A stretch of DNA of 64,000 bases from a virus, in the IMG/VR virus record IMGVR_UViG_3300023179_000071, positions 1-64,000 of that record. One strand, written 5' to 3'. Within the stretch, counting starts at the first letter, position 1, and every line of letters begins with the position of its first letter. Below the pieces are notes generated by a model, which worked only from the letters and a program-made list of their open reading frames with translations, ran no database searches and was not told the DNA's origin. Of this stretch, positions 40,101 through 49,689 are shown in pieces. A program made the position numbers and the translations under genes.

Positions 40101-40435
40101 TACCAACTGGCTTGCGTAGGGTGGTATTCGTAAAAGACCTATCGGGATATACTGCCCCACGAGGAGCTAAATTATATTGTAAGTATAACGGGGATACGGG
40201 ATTCTACGAGCCTATTTCAAAAACACAAATTATTGCATCAGGAGTAATACAACAAGGATTTAATGCTATAATACATAGCACATATGCTGTTCCTAATAAT
40301 ACTAGAACACAAGATGTTACTAAGATTAATATTCAATTTGTTAATCATTTAAATTTAGAGGCAAAGCCTAATCATAGGGCGCTATTTATATATATGGAAG
40401 GATCTTGGAATTTGATGACGGTAGGAAGGCCATGA
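37127..40435 (+). CDS. Large structural protein with CxxC-CxxC zinc motif
   Basis: The product is 1,102 residues. The ATG at 37127 is chosen because AAAAGG lies 8 bases upstream; a TTG at 37106 is in frame but inside the previous gene. The first 60 residues are Pro/Thr/Asp-rich and probably disordered. Residues about 615-646 hold CPICKGNG and, 24 residues later, CEYC: a DnaJ-like zinc knuckle. Near residue 840 onwards a Trp/Pro-rich region (MVMHGWGYDTEGYPVPNASG, EKWGQTPEKWPVGPIDLRW) recalls phage structural proteins with a tail-associated fold. No enzyme motif was found. The gene ends by an ATGA overlap with the next. I infer a baseplate or tail-tip role from position. Confidence 0.5.
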   Translation: MADPRPTDETGTNGPNPVGTNTSPVNTTPPAPDDNTPVDDAAGVTASPGGDNSTKANSAAPSDRRVASIQCKPQEFFYPGLKYQFGPTEAILIETPDQSNYYNAFSLYMGNLNSASSSNKVINRMRKLFVSATAEDEMIYMDPANLGDARAILTINSMVAVNDSGSLGSDSNTSPSSKLVPVAAAEEFALFTRTGDGGAYTSNTGPASGLLDILLKLMSPMQQSFLKISNSYISNNSNSAPNLGSTATAFDAGGRITPSEEPKSLAEQITQSFHTSKNLSLSPKSALPGFAAVPLLSNQHVYGPWINYPDKQKQTIFPFLINDTNRNVAMENMIGPVNIEVDNDLAPWNYGGMYALDMAVELKIMEKSTYQQFLETGQLSVPGYPIFSLGDVLTENTSTIFNYEPIANSLGGVNSITINRNPNFQSPSSSNISNIQVNIGQQSETTYTFRTYQSKLSLFNKDNSDRLKKLIVESRKRQREQHQLSIALYDRMKKKQDLTFKTSFRDYLYDSLTGGNSPVEIMVGSFNAFGKQIQTSSSSGRAAPSASGLSDKDRTIEAHRGQVGIFDAKEISRELNNAYSSKSMMSLDGFFSPVSFYPTPHSSTISYVKYDRKFCPICKGNGVYDKTISPTIGYQSPTIKARCEYCEDKTKVPDVKNFSVAESAPPFILASGLRLAVRTPTGGTTNTDTVIYEYVSDKSLVSNPKKYLEVFGKRNINVYNLNPIIVASGEFRNINALDNDMSGHGIEIVARGMIAPKNALDIIDNIAAGEVIVNNVNGNILYVWDNAQGKYVPKPNIFPGKLLAKDFLDLDYEFRRSYTQNANANDSAGPQLPLLNQRFMSFRGPMVMHGWGYDTEGYPVPNASGEAKMVDSFGRPHRTKDLRTYGSFDPQSADAGDIIIGRNQVWDATRGEWSKPYKEMAFLEKWGQTPEKWPVGPIDLRWDSDRKVWVGPQAPKNVYVVLEEDLTLERNSRTTYPARGFLDDLQFAKDPLPTGLRRVVFVKDLSGYTAPRGAKLYCKYNGDTGFYEPISKTQIIASGVIQQGFNAIIHSTYAVPNNTRTQDVTKINIQFVNHLNLEAKPNHRALFIYMEGSWNLMTVGRP

Positions 40436-40815
40436 TAGAAAATATAGAATCTATTACATATGACAATGTTGAATTACTCAATGATAGTTTATTTATTATA
40501 CGAGCGCATGAAAAAATAGATAATCATATTAGTAATATAAAAGATCAGTTAATTACAGCCATTGCTATTAAATGTAACCAGATTGGTAAATTAGATCTAA
40601 GAGATCTACTAATTAAGGAAATGGAAATATTATTACAAAATTTTACTACAGATTTTAAAAAAGCCATAGCAGTACTATCTCATTTATCTGATGTAGAGAA
40701 TAAAGCTAATTTAACAACAGCAATGTCATGGTACGAAACTATAGAAGATAAGATAGCTAATGAATTATATCAGGTGTTAACAATATTAGTAAATAAGATC
40801 AATACTCTGGAATAA
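40432..40815 (+). CDS. Small helical hypothetical protein in structural operon
   Basis: This 127-residue protein is largely alpha-helical (NHISNIKDQLITAIAIKCNQ, LLIKEMEILLQNFTTDFKKA). I start it at the ATG at 40432, which overlaps the previous stop as ATGA and has AGGAAGG 3-4 bases upstream; an upstream TTG at 40405 lies inside the neighbouring gene. The small helical build could suit a chaperone or baseplate linker, but no family is recognised. Confidence 0.55.
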   Translation: MIENIESITYDNVELLNDSLFIIRAHEKIDNHISNIKDQLITAIAIKCNQIGKLDLRDLLIKEMEILLQNFTTDFKKAIAVLSHLSDVENKANLTTAMSWYETIEDKIANELYQVLTILVNKINTLE

Positions 40816-40817
40816 CT

Positions 40818-43800
40818 ATGGCTACAATACCAGTTACATTTGAAGCGCAAAGTTTTGTAGCAACAGCACAAGAATTATTAAATATTGCTGCGCAAAATGT
40901 CTACAATACATATCCACCATATAATTTGGATATATATAATAATTATATTCAGCAAACACAAATACCAGCGCAAACCACATTTATTCCAAGGGTCATCCCC
41001 GCCCCTGTATCTGGTACTCAGGCAATTACTGTTATCAGAGAAGATTTACAGAATAAAACAGAAGGAGACATGATATCATACGGAACAAACCATTGCGATA
41101 TTTTTGCATCGGATTTTGATTATGATTTAGATTGGGATACTTTACAAGACAGTCAAATTACAATTAATCAACTGTTACAGTCTCGTATCACTCAATACGA
41201 TGTAGGCATAAGTGGAATATGGAGACCATTCTTTTTATATATAGAACCAGGAAATCCGTCTGTTAAAAATACATTTGTAACTCGTTCAGCATCAGCTCAA
41301 GAAAATCCATATGAAGCTGGACTAGCGTGGGAAAATTTTATTACCATAGATAATCCTATATTGAAGAGCTGGACTCTAAGTGGTGGATCTACATTTAAAG
41401 TTGACTGGAGATTAGAAAAAAATAACTTTCTTACGGCACCAGTATTAGGTGTGCTTTTCTGGTACAGATATTACGATATTGCTAGAGAAACTAATATTAG
41501 AGCCACATATGAGATAAGACCATACGAGGAAACTCAATCTGTAGTTGATCTGCCTGGTATCAGATGGAATAATCAAGACTATATACCAGAATCAGGATAT
41601 AAAAAATATCAGACAACTTCATCTCATACTAATATAGAACGATACGGTATACAGCCAGGATTATCTCTCGGTGATAGAGTCCTTATTAAAGAAGGAGGTA
41701 AAGAATATATCTATGAGGTCACCGATGGATACTGGGAAAATCTTGGAGAAAAAAGATTTATTAATGGCGTAGATATTTATATACCCAATGATCAATTTAC
41801 AGTATATTTTCAGAGTGTTCCAGATAAGGATGATTGGCTATCTGGTCAGCCAACTGAAATAGGTAGTTTTTCATATCCCAGAACAGAGTTAATAACTAAG
41901 GACATAGATAGATATTCAAATATTCTTAATAAGTTGTTAAATTTTGAAAATAATATTGGCTTACAGAATTTATTTCAAATGTCTCCAGTTAATGACTCAG
42001 ATGTTGGCGGCATTACTGCTGGTATATACATGGATCAACAAAAACAAGCAGAATATATGGCTATTAAAAACTTAGCTAGATTTTTATGTACCGCCCCTGT
42101 GTCTGCAACAGAACATATCAAAGCTACAGATATTAATATGACAAATATTAATTTAAAAAATCTTACTTCTAGTATACAAAATTTAAAAACAGATCTGGAA
42201 AATATATTTGGACGAAATGCTTCCCAGCCATCCGTAACAGTTAACGATGTTGCTACTCAACCTATGGCCGGTAATATTCCTATGCCAACCACCAGTGCCG
42301 CACCAAGTATCATGACACAGGTGTATACTGCCAATATCAAAGCACAGAATACAACTTTGAAATCATTTGATCAAAATTTAGTATATACAAAAAAAGATCT
42401 ATTAAAAGCACTATTTCAGCAAAATAAAAAGAATAGATTTATTGAATTTCCTAAGGGCAGAACAACAAAAATAGTATCTAAGTTTAAGATATACGAACCA
42501 CATCTGCGTATTCTATTAGATTTTCAAGATATGAAAACTTTAGGATTAAATAGAACCAATAATGCAGGAGTTTGGTATAAGCAAAGAATTAATGTTGCTG
42601 GTTTAGAATTATATACTCGTTTAAAATTTCCCGACGCAACAGCTCTTGAGCCTAATCAAAAGGAGGCTCTTGTATTAAAGTATATCACAAACAATAATGA
42701 TGATTCGAATAAAACAGAGATTCCAATTATCATGGCTACTGATACCATTAATTCTTCCAAAGAATATTATAATCAGGTTATGAATAGTGTATATGAAAAA
42801 TTTGGTATTGCTAGACTTTTTCAGCAAAAATATAATATCGAAAATAATTTTTTGATTAGTGATAATGCTGGAGAATTTTATGATGTTACGCTTACAAATG
42901 GAAATAATAGATCCAATTTAAAAATTTTCAAAAATACTACTTATCAGGATAACCAAACTTTTGATAATGCTGTTAGATTTTTTAGGTATTCTATAGACGA
43001 ATATGCTCGAACAGTTCCTAAATTTAATAGAACATTATCATTAGTAGAACAACGATTTGATGAGAGAGGTACTGGTGCTCAGAACGGTATTCTTCCAAAT
43101 ATAAAAGAAGTATACATGCATCGTTTGGGTGGTTTTTATTTCCAAGATATATCATTTTTAACAGTTGGTATGAATAAATTTTGGAGAGCACGGACAGCTC
43201 CAACACCAATAGGCCAGGCTCAATATTTTTTGCCTTCTAGTATTCGTGGAGATGTAGGGAATAGACCATTAGATTCAAAAAAGATTACTATAGAGTTTAA
43301 TTGTGGTAATGATACAGATATACAATTATACGGCATTAACGTTACTCATTTAAGAGACGATACATTAGAAAAAGCTACCTGTCGCCCGTTTCCCAATAAA
43401 ATTCCTGTATATGGTGACGAGGTTAGTGTTTATAATGCTGTTATAGGATATGATTTTAATGAGTCTTCTTATTTATTAAGTAATAGATATGCTCCGCCAA
43501 TTGTCGCATATGGTGGCCATAGAGTTGAGGATGTCAATGCTCTAGGCTTAAGAATTATAGATCATCCATTACCCATATCGTCTGGCGTTGGAGGTATATA
43601 TCCTATTGGATCTGGTAACATACTACCACAAGCAGCTAAAAATTCTTTCTACTATAATAGAGATGAAGCTCAGATAGCTGCTGCTGCTAGAGCTGCCGGA
43701 GTAAGTAGCCTAAGAGATAAGTCTTTAGTAAAATGTTTTTTGACACCAACAGATTTTGCTAATGAAATAACATTTAGAAAAGGATTTTTCCATCCGAATA

Positions 43801-46800
43801 AAGGATGGATAGACTATACATTATTACCATCTGGCTTAATAGGTAAAACGGCAGTTAAAGATGAAAATGATTCTCCGTGTAAAAAATATACTGGCAGAGG
43901 AGCATTATTTAGAGAATTAACATTAACAATCGCTGAAAACAATGCCAAGGCCGGATCGCCTCCAGCAGGAAGCGACTATAGGTTAATAACAATAGATCCT
44001 ATGACAGACGAAGCCTATGGGAATGGAGATCGTCAAGTATCAGCATTTCCAAATTTACTAACCATAGATATAGATCAGAATACAAATTTTATTACTCATT
44101 TATCTGCAACATTAAAAAATTTCACGCATCCAGTACCTAAAGAACTTAAAATAGCACTATTTGATTCTCTTGAGCAAAGATGGATAGCTTTTACATATAT
44201 CAAAGCATACCTAGAAAAGTTAGCTAAAAGCGCAGCAGCAAACGAGGACCCTAACTATGCTAGTAAAATACAAAAACAAATAGCACGAGAAAAAAATGCA
44301 TGGCTTGGACCATGGGCGGACAGATCCAGAACAGAACCTAGACATTTATTGTTCCATTCATCATTATTAAATTATAGTAGTAATTTTAATGCTTTCTTTA
44401 CTAATTTTTCTAGGAAAAATTTAGATTATGCTTTTAGTAATGATTTTATAGCTCCACCACAATCTTTAGATTATTATATCGGAACAAGTGGTACATATAC
44501 TGGCTTTTGGGATTATGATGGACCTATCCCTGATCCTGTAGACATAGACGATCCAAATCCTCCTCCTGCTTTTGTTGGAACTTCATCTAGCGAGATAGGA
44601 AGAACCTGGGGCATACAGGCTTCTGATATGGGATCTGAAGACGAGGGAGGTTCTTGTTTTGATTTACAAGTATGTACAGGATGTCCTGTTGTTGGATATA
44701 CTCAATCATATATTTTTAATAGATTTCATTATAATCATGATACATTTAATATGACATATCCAAGTGGATATAATTTTATAGCTAATTTTAGAAATAAAAA
44801 ACACTTATTACCACCTATAAATCTAGATGCTCCCTTTTCCACAATTAATCCAGAGTATCCTAAGCAAAATGTTAGTGCTGGAAATTATCCTGTAGAATTA
44901 GGATGCATACCACAACCAGATCCTCCTAGACCAAGAGAAACCGTAGTACCAGAATTTCCTAAAGAGCCTATTTTTATTCCTCCCTTTCATCCATCATTGG
45001 TTGGATTATTAACATATATGAGTATAGCTAATGATTTACAATCACAAGGCTATGGTTGGGATTTAGGATTTTTAGTAGGAGCATTTTTTCCTAGTCCATT
45101 TTATTTTGGAGCAACCAGAAGAGAGAAGCTTAACAGATATATGGAGAACAAAGGATATTTACAAATCGAGGGTTCTACAGATGATGCGAAACAACTATTT
45201 GGATTCCAAACTAGAAATATAGGTTTGTATGATGATGCCCCATTTGGTCAGGCAGATAAGGTACAGCTAGAGGTAAAACATCCCAATGGATTATGGTATA
45301 ATGTTGAAGCTGATATTTTTAAATACTCGTCACACTCATCTCCTGTATTAGAAAACACTAAGTTTAATTATTTAAAACATACTAAATATTTATCAGAAGG
45401 AGAGACTACGGACCAAAAGTATACTCAACCATTAACATATCCTGGGTTTGATTTTAATATAGGAACCATGCTTAATACTGATAGAATGAGTATGGATGGC
45501 GTTAGAGCATACTACAGTTTTATGAAGGGAGAAAATATAGAATTAAATTACCATACCGTTTATAGTGTGCGTACACAAAGACAAGACGGGAACTGTATAG
45601 TCTGTTCTACAACACAAAAAATAGAATCACATAAAGTGGATGCTACGATAACAGATATCTATATACAAAAAATTAAAAATCCCTGGTATAAAGAAACAGA
45701 ATTGAGAATCCAGAATCCTAGTACAGTAGCGACACAATTAGAACCTCCGCAAAATTTATATCCTGACGATAGTCTAGACGAGAATTCCAACGCTAAAGAA
45801 ATATATAATGCTAAAGTCATTATACAATTTAATCCTCCAATAGACTTATCTAATACTGATCCAGAAGCTGTGGGTCCTAAAACATTTTTAAATGGCGTTG
45901 TACATAAGAGGGCCGGTAATCTATGTACATCTTTTGTTCTATTTGATCCTATAGTAACAGATGGTAAAATAGCACCTAGCGGCGAGATCAATTATAAAAG
46001 AGGATTGAATGATCAAGAAGAGCCTAAGATGTATGCTGGTGGTAAAGCGCTGAATGGATTAGTATACAATAATAATAGTGATATAGTTAACTTTGGTAAA
46101 TGGTCAAATATAAGAGATCGTAGTTTAGGAGCTTTTACATCATCATATATATATGATCAATTATATGCTGAAGGTGGTTTAGGTTGGGGAACCAATCTAA
46201 TGAAGCCAGAATCTATTCCTGTTGTTGGTAATCAAGAGCAGTATCCTAATCTATTAAATTTAGATTATCATTTTAGTAAAACTAACTATTGTGGTAAAGT
46301 CAAATTTACTAAGGGTTATAATGAATCATCAACACATACTTCGTATATAAAATTTAATCCAAGATTAGTTTACCCAAAGATGCCAAAACACCCGTACAGC
46401 ACTACGAAAGAGGATGCATTTATCTCTTTTACGGGATATCCTAGACCACTAGATATTATACCAAATAGAATATATGCGCATAATGTTCTTAATATATCAG
46501 AACAAAATGCAGAAGTTTTAGAAATAAATGCCAAAGAAGCCCATAAACGATATAGACAAAATCCAGACGTATTGGATTATTATCTACCATTCTATGATAT
46601 AACATTAGATAATAGTATACTAGATTTTGATCTTGTAAGTCAATCCCCGGTACAGCCAGGACAAGTTAGCGCTGCTAGCGGAATAGTGCAATTAGAAAAT
46701 ATTTTTAACAATAAAATTAATGTAATATATGATAGTAATTATTATTGGATTAGTGTTCCACATGAGGCTTCTGGAGTTATTAGCGGATCGTCGAAGATTC

Positions 46801-47462
46801 CTTTAGCTGTGATACAAAAATGTTTTCATTCTAAAGGAACTTTCTCTTTCTGTGCTAATATGTGCAATACAGAGGGTATTGGTCCGGTATGGCCTAATAT
46901 GGATAATATTACTAGTTCTCATGAAAGTATATATAAATTACCAAGTGAAATAGTACCAAGAGCCGCTGGAGTTACATATGAAGAAAGACAAACAAAACAA
47001 ACCTACTATGTTGGTTGTGGTGAGACATCCAATGATTCTTTGGTAAGAATGGATGTAACACAGGTTTATGAGGTACCTATGCAAACTCATACATATGTTC
47101 CAGTTTCAGAATTATTCACTAATCCAGAGGTTGTAGTTAGATTCAAATATTTACCAAGAAAAATTCCAACAGATTTCCAAGTCACATTAGGTAATAATAT
47201 TGTTAATCAAAGTCAATTATACTTATGGGAATGCCATAAAACAAATCCGAGACAGCTATATAATGCTAATACTATTACTAATACTCCTCCATTCTATCAA
47301 ATTCTTAATGAAATGATTTTTAGAGCATGGTTCGGAGAAAGACAAAAAATTGCCTTACAGGATACATATGACAGAAAAATCTTTGTTACCCAAAATCATT
47401 ACAAATGGGTTCCTTATGACTATGATGATAGCGGAAAGTTTGCGAATGAAAGGAATATCTAA
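40818..47462 (+). CDS. Giant structural protein of unknown fold (2,214 residues)
   Basis: This is the second largest complete protein of the window. It has no Thr/Pro linkers, RCC1 blades or YadA-like repeats. It is rich in Asn, Tyr and Pro. Mixed alpha/beta regions include a conserved-looking Cys pair (SCFDLQVCTGCPVVGY) near residue 1280, a CIVCSTTQ motif near residue 1600 and a FCANMCNTEGIGPVWPNMDN stretch near residue 2015. The size and location at the end of the structural operon suggest a baseplate wedge, tail-tip or virion-packaged protein. I recognise no polymerase, peptidase or hydrolase signature. ATG follows GGAATAACT, 2 bases after the previous stop, and the gene ends in a TAATG overlap with the zinc protein. 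Function unknown. Confidence 0.45.
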   Translation: MATIPVTFEAQSFVATAQELLNIAAQNVYNTYPPYNLDIYNNYIQQTQIPAQTTFIPRVIPAPVSGTQAITVIREDLQNKTEGDMISYGTNHCDIFASDFDYDLDWDTLQDSQITINQLLQSRITQYDVGISGIWRPFFLYIEPGNPSVKNTFVTRSASAQENPYEAGLAWENFITIDNPILKSWTLSGGSTFKVDWRLEKNNFLTAPVLGVLFWYRYYDIARETNIRATYEIRPYEETQSVVDLPGIRWNNQDYIPESGYKKYQTTSSHTNIERYGIQPGLSLGDRVLIKEGGKEYIYEVTDGYWENLGEKRFINGVDIYIPNDQFTVYFQSVPDKDDWLSGQPTEIGSFSYPRTELITKDIDRYSNILNKLLNFENNIGLQNLFQMSPVNDSDVGGITAGIYMDQQKQAEYMAIKNLARFLCTAPVSATEHIKATDINMTNINLKNLTSSIQNLKTDLENIFGRNASQPSVTVNDVATQPMAGNIPMPTTSAAPSIMTQVYTANIKAQNTTLKSFDQNLVYTKKDLLKALFQQNKKNRFIEFPKGRTTKIVSKFKIYEPHLRILLDFQDMKTLGLNRTNNAGVWYKQRINVAGLELYTRLKFPDATALEPNQKEALVLKYITNNNDDSNKTEIPIIMATDTINSSKEYYNQVMNSVYEKFGIARLFQQKYNIENNFLISDNAGEFYDVTLTNGNNRSNLKIFKNTTYQDNQTFDNAVRFFRYSIDEYARTVPKFNRTLSLVEQRFDERGTGAQNGILPNIKEVYMHRLGGFYFQDISFLTVGMNKFWRARTAPTPIGQAQYFLPSSIRGDVGNRPLDSKKITIEFNCGNDTDIQLYGINVTHLRDDTLEKATCRPFPNKIPVYGDEVSVYNAVIGYDFNESSYLLSNRYAPPIVAYGGHRVEDVNALGLRIIDHPLPISSGVGGIYPIGSGNILPQAAKNSFYYNRDEAQIAAAARAAGVSSLRDKSLVKCFLTPTDFANEITFRKGFFHPNKGWIDYTLLPSGLIGKTAVKDENDSPCKKYTGRGALFRELTLTIAENNAKAGSPPAGSDYRLITIDPMTDEAYGNGDRQVSAFPNLLTIDIDQNTNFITHLSATLKNFTHPVPKELKIALFDSLEQRWIAFTYIKAYLEKLAKSAAANEDPNYASKIQKQIAREKNAWLGPWADRSRTEPRHLLFHSSLLNYSSNFNAFFTNFSRKNLDYAFSNDFIAPPQSLDYYIGTSGTYTGFWDYDGPIPDPVDIDDPNPPPAFVGTSSSEIGRTWGIQASDMGSEDEGGSCFDLQVCTGCPVVGYTQSYIFNRFHYNHDTFNMTYPSGYNFIANFRNKKHLLPPINLDAPFSTINPEYPKQNVSAGNYPVELGCIPQPDPPRPRETVVPEFPKEPIFIPPFHPSLVGLLTYMSIANDLQSQGYGWDLGFLVGAFFPSPFYFGATRREKLNRYMENKGYLQIEGSTDDAKQLFGFQTRNIGLYDDAPFGQADKVQLEVKHPNGLWYNVEADIFKYSSHSSPVLENTKFNYLKHTKYLSEGETTDQKYTQPLTYPGFDFNIGTMLNTDRMSMDGVRAYYSFMKGENIELNYHTVYSVRTQRQDGNCIVCSTTQKIESHKVDATITDIYIQKIKNPWYKETELRIQNPSTVATQLEPPQNLYPDDSLDENSNAKEIYNAKVIIQFNPPIDLSNTDPEAVGPKTFLNGVVHKRAGNLCTSFVLFDPIVTDGKIAPSGEINYKRGLNDQEEPKMYAGGKALNGLVYNNNSDIVNFGKWSNIRDRSLGAFTSSYIYDQLYAEGGLGWGTNLMKPESIPVVGNQEQYPNLLNLDYHFSKTNYCGKVKFTKGYNESSTHTSYIKFNPRLVYPKMPKHPYSTTKEDAFISFTGYPRPLDIIPNRIYAHNVLNISEQNAEVLEINAKEAHKRYRQNPDVLDYYLPFYDITLDNSILDFDLVSQSPVQPGQVSAASGIVQLENIFNNKINVIYDSNYYWISVPHEASGVISGSSKIPLAVIQKCFHSKGTFSFCANMCNTEGIGPVWPNMDNITSSHESIYKLPSEIVPRAAGVTYEERQTKQTYYVGCGETSNDSLVRMDVTQVYEVPMQTHTYVPVSELFTNPEVVVRFKYLPRKIPTDFQVTLGNNIVNQSQLYLWECHKTNPRQLYNANTITNTPPFYQILNEMIFRAWFGERQKIALQDTYDRKIFVTQNHYKWVPYDYDDSGKFANERNI

Positions 47463-47875
47463 TGAATGTTTACGATTTAATGTGTGAGTTTATACGTATC
47501 GAACAATTCAAGTACAAATGTCGCCTATGTGGTTCTATAGCAATGAGTTTTGATCCTATAGAATATCCATCAATTATTTGTTCTAAAAAAATAGAAATGT
47601 ATCCACCACAAGATTATGGCATCGTTTTTAAGCCCATAGATCCAAACACTAGCACAGAAACTCAAATAAAACAGGATGAACTCATAGATGATATTAAAAA
47701 ATGCTCAATAGAACAAATTGATCAAAGATATCAAATATGCTCGTCTTGTGAGTTCTATAAGAATAATACTTGTGAAAAATGCGGATGTCATGCTGTTAGA
47801 GATCAGATTTATATGAATAAACTGGCATGGAAGGACCAAGAGTGCCCTATAGGCAAATGGAAAAAATTAACTTAG
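47462..47875 (+). CDS. Small multi-Cys zinc-binding phage protein
   Basis: The product is 137 residues. Near the N-terminus is KCRLCGS, with a further Cys at ICSKK. The C-terminal 45 residues read CSSCEFY, CEKCGCH and then CPIGKWKK. A pattern of CxxC...CxxCGC...K...CPxGKW recurs in small proteins of T4-like and other large phages (family knowledge). It is likely a zinc-ribbon fold; partner and role are not known. Start ATG overlaps the upstream stop (TAATG) with AAAGGA 8 bases before. Last gene of the plus-strand operon; its stop overlaps the stop of the opposing glycosyltransferase gene by 4 bases. Confidence 0.6.
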   Translation: MNVYDLMCEFIRIEQFKYKCRLCGSIAMSFDPIEYPSIICSKKIEMYPPQDYGIVFKPIDPNTSTETQIKQDELIDDIKKCSIEQIDQRYQICSSCEFYKNNTCEKCGCHAVRDQIYMNKLAWKDQECPIGKWKKLT

Positions 47876-48615
47876 AGAAACTTAGGATTTTGTTGCAATA
47901 TTGCAGGGATCATCCAGTAGGATACTATTTGTGGATATAGGGTTAAGATATAATTATACTCCCAATCTATTGGGGTAGCAAATTTATGTTCCATGAATTT
48001 TTCAGCTATAAATTTAGCGATATGATTTTTTATCAGAATACAATCAGCATATCTAGATCGAGGTATTTCTATATATCTCTCATTAATAATTTTAGGTTCC
48101 GTAGAAAATATTGACGGCATCAATATAGACCTCTGTTGCAATATAACAGAAAGATCGAATCCCGAGACATTTCTAAAAGTTGAATCGAGAGATTTCTTTC
48201 CTGATGATATCCAGAGCAAATCAGCATCGTTTGGTAAGTTTTTATTTAATTCTTGTAGATCATTTTCTATAGTAGACTTATTAGGGATATAAATATCATC
48301 TTCACATATCATTGACCATTGATTTGGATCTGGATTCTGAGCAATTTTTTCCAGAGCTGTTAGATGATTTAAGCAAACACACAAGGCTCTATCTGGTATA
48401 TATCCTTCTGTATAGTTTAGTTTTGCAATTCTATCTGATGCATTAGTGCTATATTTAGATCGATCACTATCTGACAATTCTCTATAATCGTATTTGTATA
48501 TACGATCTATGCTATTAAAAAAAACAAAGCGAGTCAGGATTTCTAACTCGCCTTGTAATTCGATATATCTATCTGATTTATCATCAGCGATAATACATAA
48601 CTGATCTAAATTCAC
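47872..48615 (-). CDS. Glycosyltransferase family 25-like protein
   Basis: This 247-residue protein resembles GT25 (LPS/LOS galactosyl- and collagen-type transferases). CVCLNHLTALEKIA stands in the position of the family's GC..SH motif, followed by WSMICEDDIYIP, containing the acidic EDD (nucleotide-sugar/metal) motif. A C-terminal IPRSRYADCILIKNHIAKFI plus the PIDWEYNYIL stretch matches the typical acceptor-side pattern with a conserved D. Start is GTG, overlapping the previous gene's TGA (GTGA). It ends the minus-strand operon. Its sugar donor and acceptor cannot be read from sequence. Confidence 0.68.
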   Translation of the reverse strand: MNLDQLCIIADDKSDRYIELQGELEILTRFVFFNSIDRIYKYDYRELSDSDRSKYSTNASDRIAKLNYTEGYIPDRALCVCLNHLTALEKIAQNPDPNQWSMICEDDIYIPNKSTIENDLQELNKNLPNDADLLWISSGKKSLDSTFRNVSGFDLSVILQQRSILMPSIFSTEPKIINERYIEIPRSRYADCILIKNHIAKFIAEKFMEHKFATPIDWEYNYILTLYPQIVSYWMIPAILQQNPKFL

Positions 48616-48959
48616 TTCTTTTTAGAATCCTTTTCTGACTTCTCATCCTTAGTCCACTTATGCCATCCCTTATTAGGCAGATAGTTACCATCGTCATCCT
48701 TGCGCTTGGGAAATAGCGTACCACCCTTTTTATGCTGACCGAATGCTAGAACAGCACCACAATCACCACATCTTAATTCGAAATAGTCATTTCCTTCAAC
48801 ATTTCGAACAATAAACTTAATATTAGTACTACCACACAATCCGCACTTTTCTTCACCGAAAATTTCTTGTATGGAAGCTAGTTCCTTGAATACTTCCTTT
48901 TGACCAGCGCCTTCAACCTCAAACTCTAATCGGTCACCAACTTTATATCTTAATTTCAT
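48612..48959 (-). CDS. Zinc-ribbon protein, possible recombination/DNA-binding partner
   Basis: The 115-residue product has CGLCGS and CGDCGA separated by about 22 residues, a classic zinc ribbon, followed by a Lys/Glu/Ser-rich tail that is likely disordered. Before the ribbon is a VGDRLEFEVEGAG beta stretch. It overlaps both neighbours by 4 bases (ATGA upstream, GTGA downstream), so it is translated with the putative annealing-type protein before it. DNA binding is a plausible guess from the neighbour only. Confidence 0.5.
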   Translation of the reverse strand: MKLRYKVGDRLEFEVEGAGQKEVFKELASIQEIFGEEKCGLCGSTNIKFIVRNVEGNDYFELRCGDCGAVLAFGQHKKGGTLFPKRKDDDGNYLPNKGWHKWTKDEKSEKDSKKK

Positions 48960-49684
48960 GATTCACCTTTCCATGTATCGGAGTAGCCTTTGAATTCTGA
49001 CGGAATAGCCTCAAGGTTTTGTTGTAACTTTGATAGCTCTCTAATAATAGAGATACCATCAGGATAGTCAATATTCCTAATATTCTTTTCTTCCATACCA
49101 AGACTAGCTACTACTTTTAATGGATTAATATCTATTCTTTTAGCAATTACATCTATAAAATTGATCTGATTGGGAGTAATCTTAGAAACGGTATTACCGT
49201 CAGGATCATCTTCTATAGTTGACGATATTTCTTCTGCTGCTACAACTTTGCGCAGTTTTAATGCTCGTCTTAAAGCTCGGCCTTCTGCCCGTGTTTCTGC
49301 CACGGCTACCGGATGGTTGCGATATACCTTATCGCAGTTACCCCAGTAAACGTCCGCAGAGCCATCCACGGTCTGGATATTAAAACCTTCCGGGTCGGCC
49401 TGTTCTGGATTTAAACGATAGGTAAGAGAATGCACCACCGTGGCCCTTTTTTCATTATCTGGACTTGGAGACTGGACTACCGTGGAGGTTGATGACATTA
49501 ACCTACAGTTTAAGGCCACTTCAAAAATTCGCCTCAAACCATCTGTTGTGGGATTACCAGCGATTTTTTCATCATCGGATAAAAGAGTTAAAACATGATC
49601 TGTCCATTCTAGATCATTAGGAGTAGGATTTCTTTTAGTAACAGTATCCATTTCGTTTTCGGCGGTGTTCTTACTTTTTGTCAT
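48956..49684 (-). CDS. Putative ssDNA-annealing/recombination accessory protein
   Basis: The 242-residue product contains DGLRRIFEVALNCRLMSSTS followed by SADVYWGNCDKVYRNHPVAV and AETRAEGRALRRALKLRKVV. The last (A.AETRA.GRALR.AL) recalls a C-terminal core helix seen in phage single-strand annealing and Rad52/ERF-like proteins, from memory only. Its C-terminal half (residues about 165-242) looks like a small helical domain (KITPNQINFIDVIAKRID). The ATG at 49684 has AGGAG 10 bases upstream; the TTG at 49693 is in frame but leaves only 1 base after that site. It lies between an endonuclease-like gene and a zinc-ribbon gene. I am unsure of the exact family. Confidence 0.4.
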   Translation of the reverse strand: MTKSKNTAENEMDTVTKRNPTPNDLEWTDHVLTLLSDDEKIAGNPTTDGLRRIFEVALNCRLMSSTSTVVQSPSPDNEKRATVVHSLTYRLNPEQADPEGFNIQTVDGSADVYWGNCDKVYRNHPVAVAETRAEGRALRRALKLRKVVAAEEISSTIEDDPDGNTVSKITPNQINFIDVIAKRIDINPLKVVASLGMEEKNIRNIDYPDGISIIRELSKLQQNLEAIPSEFKGYSDTWKGES

Positions 49685-49689
49685 AAAAT

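Noticed and set aside
47894-47905. TGCAATATTGCA palindrome as a terminator for the convergent operons
   Set aside because: A+T-rich, without a loop or T-run, and inside the GT25-like coding region.
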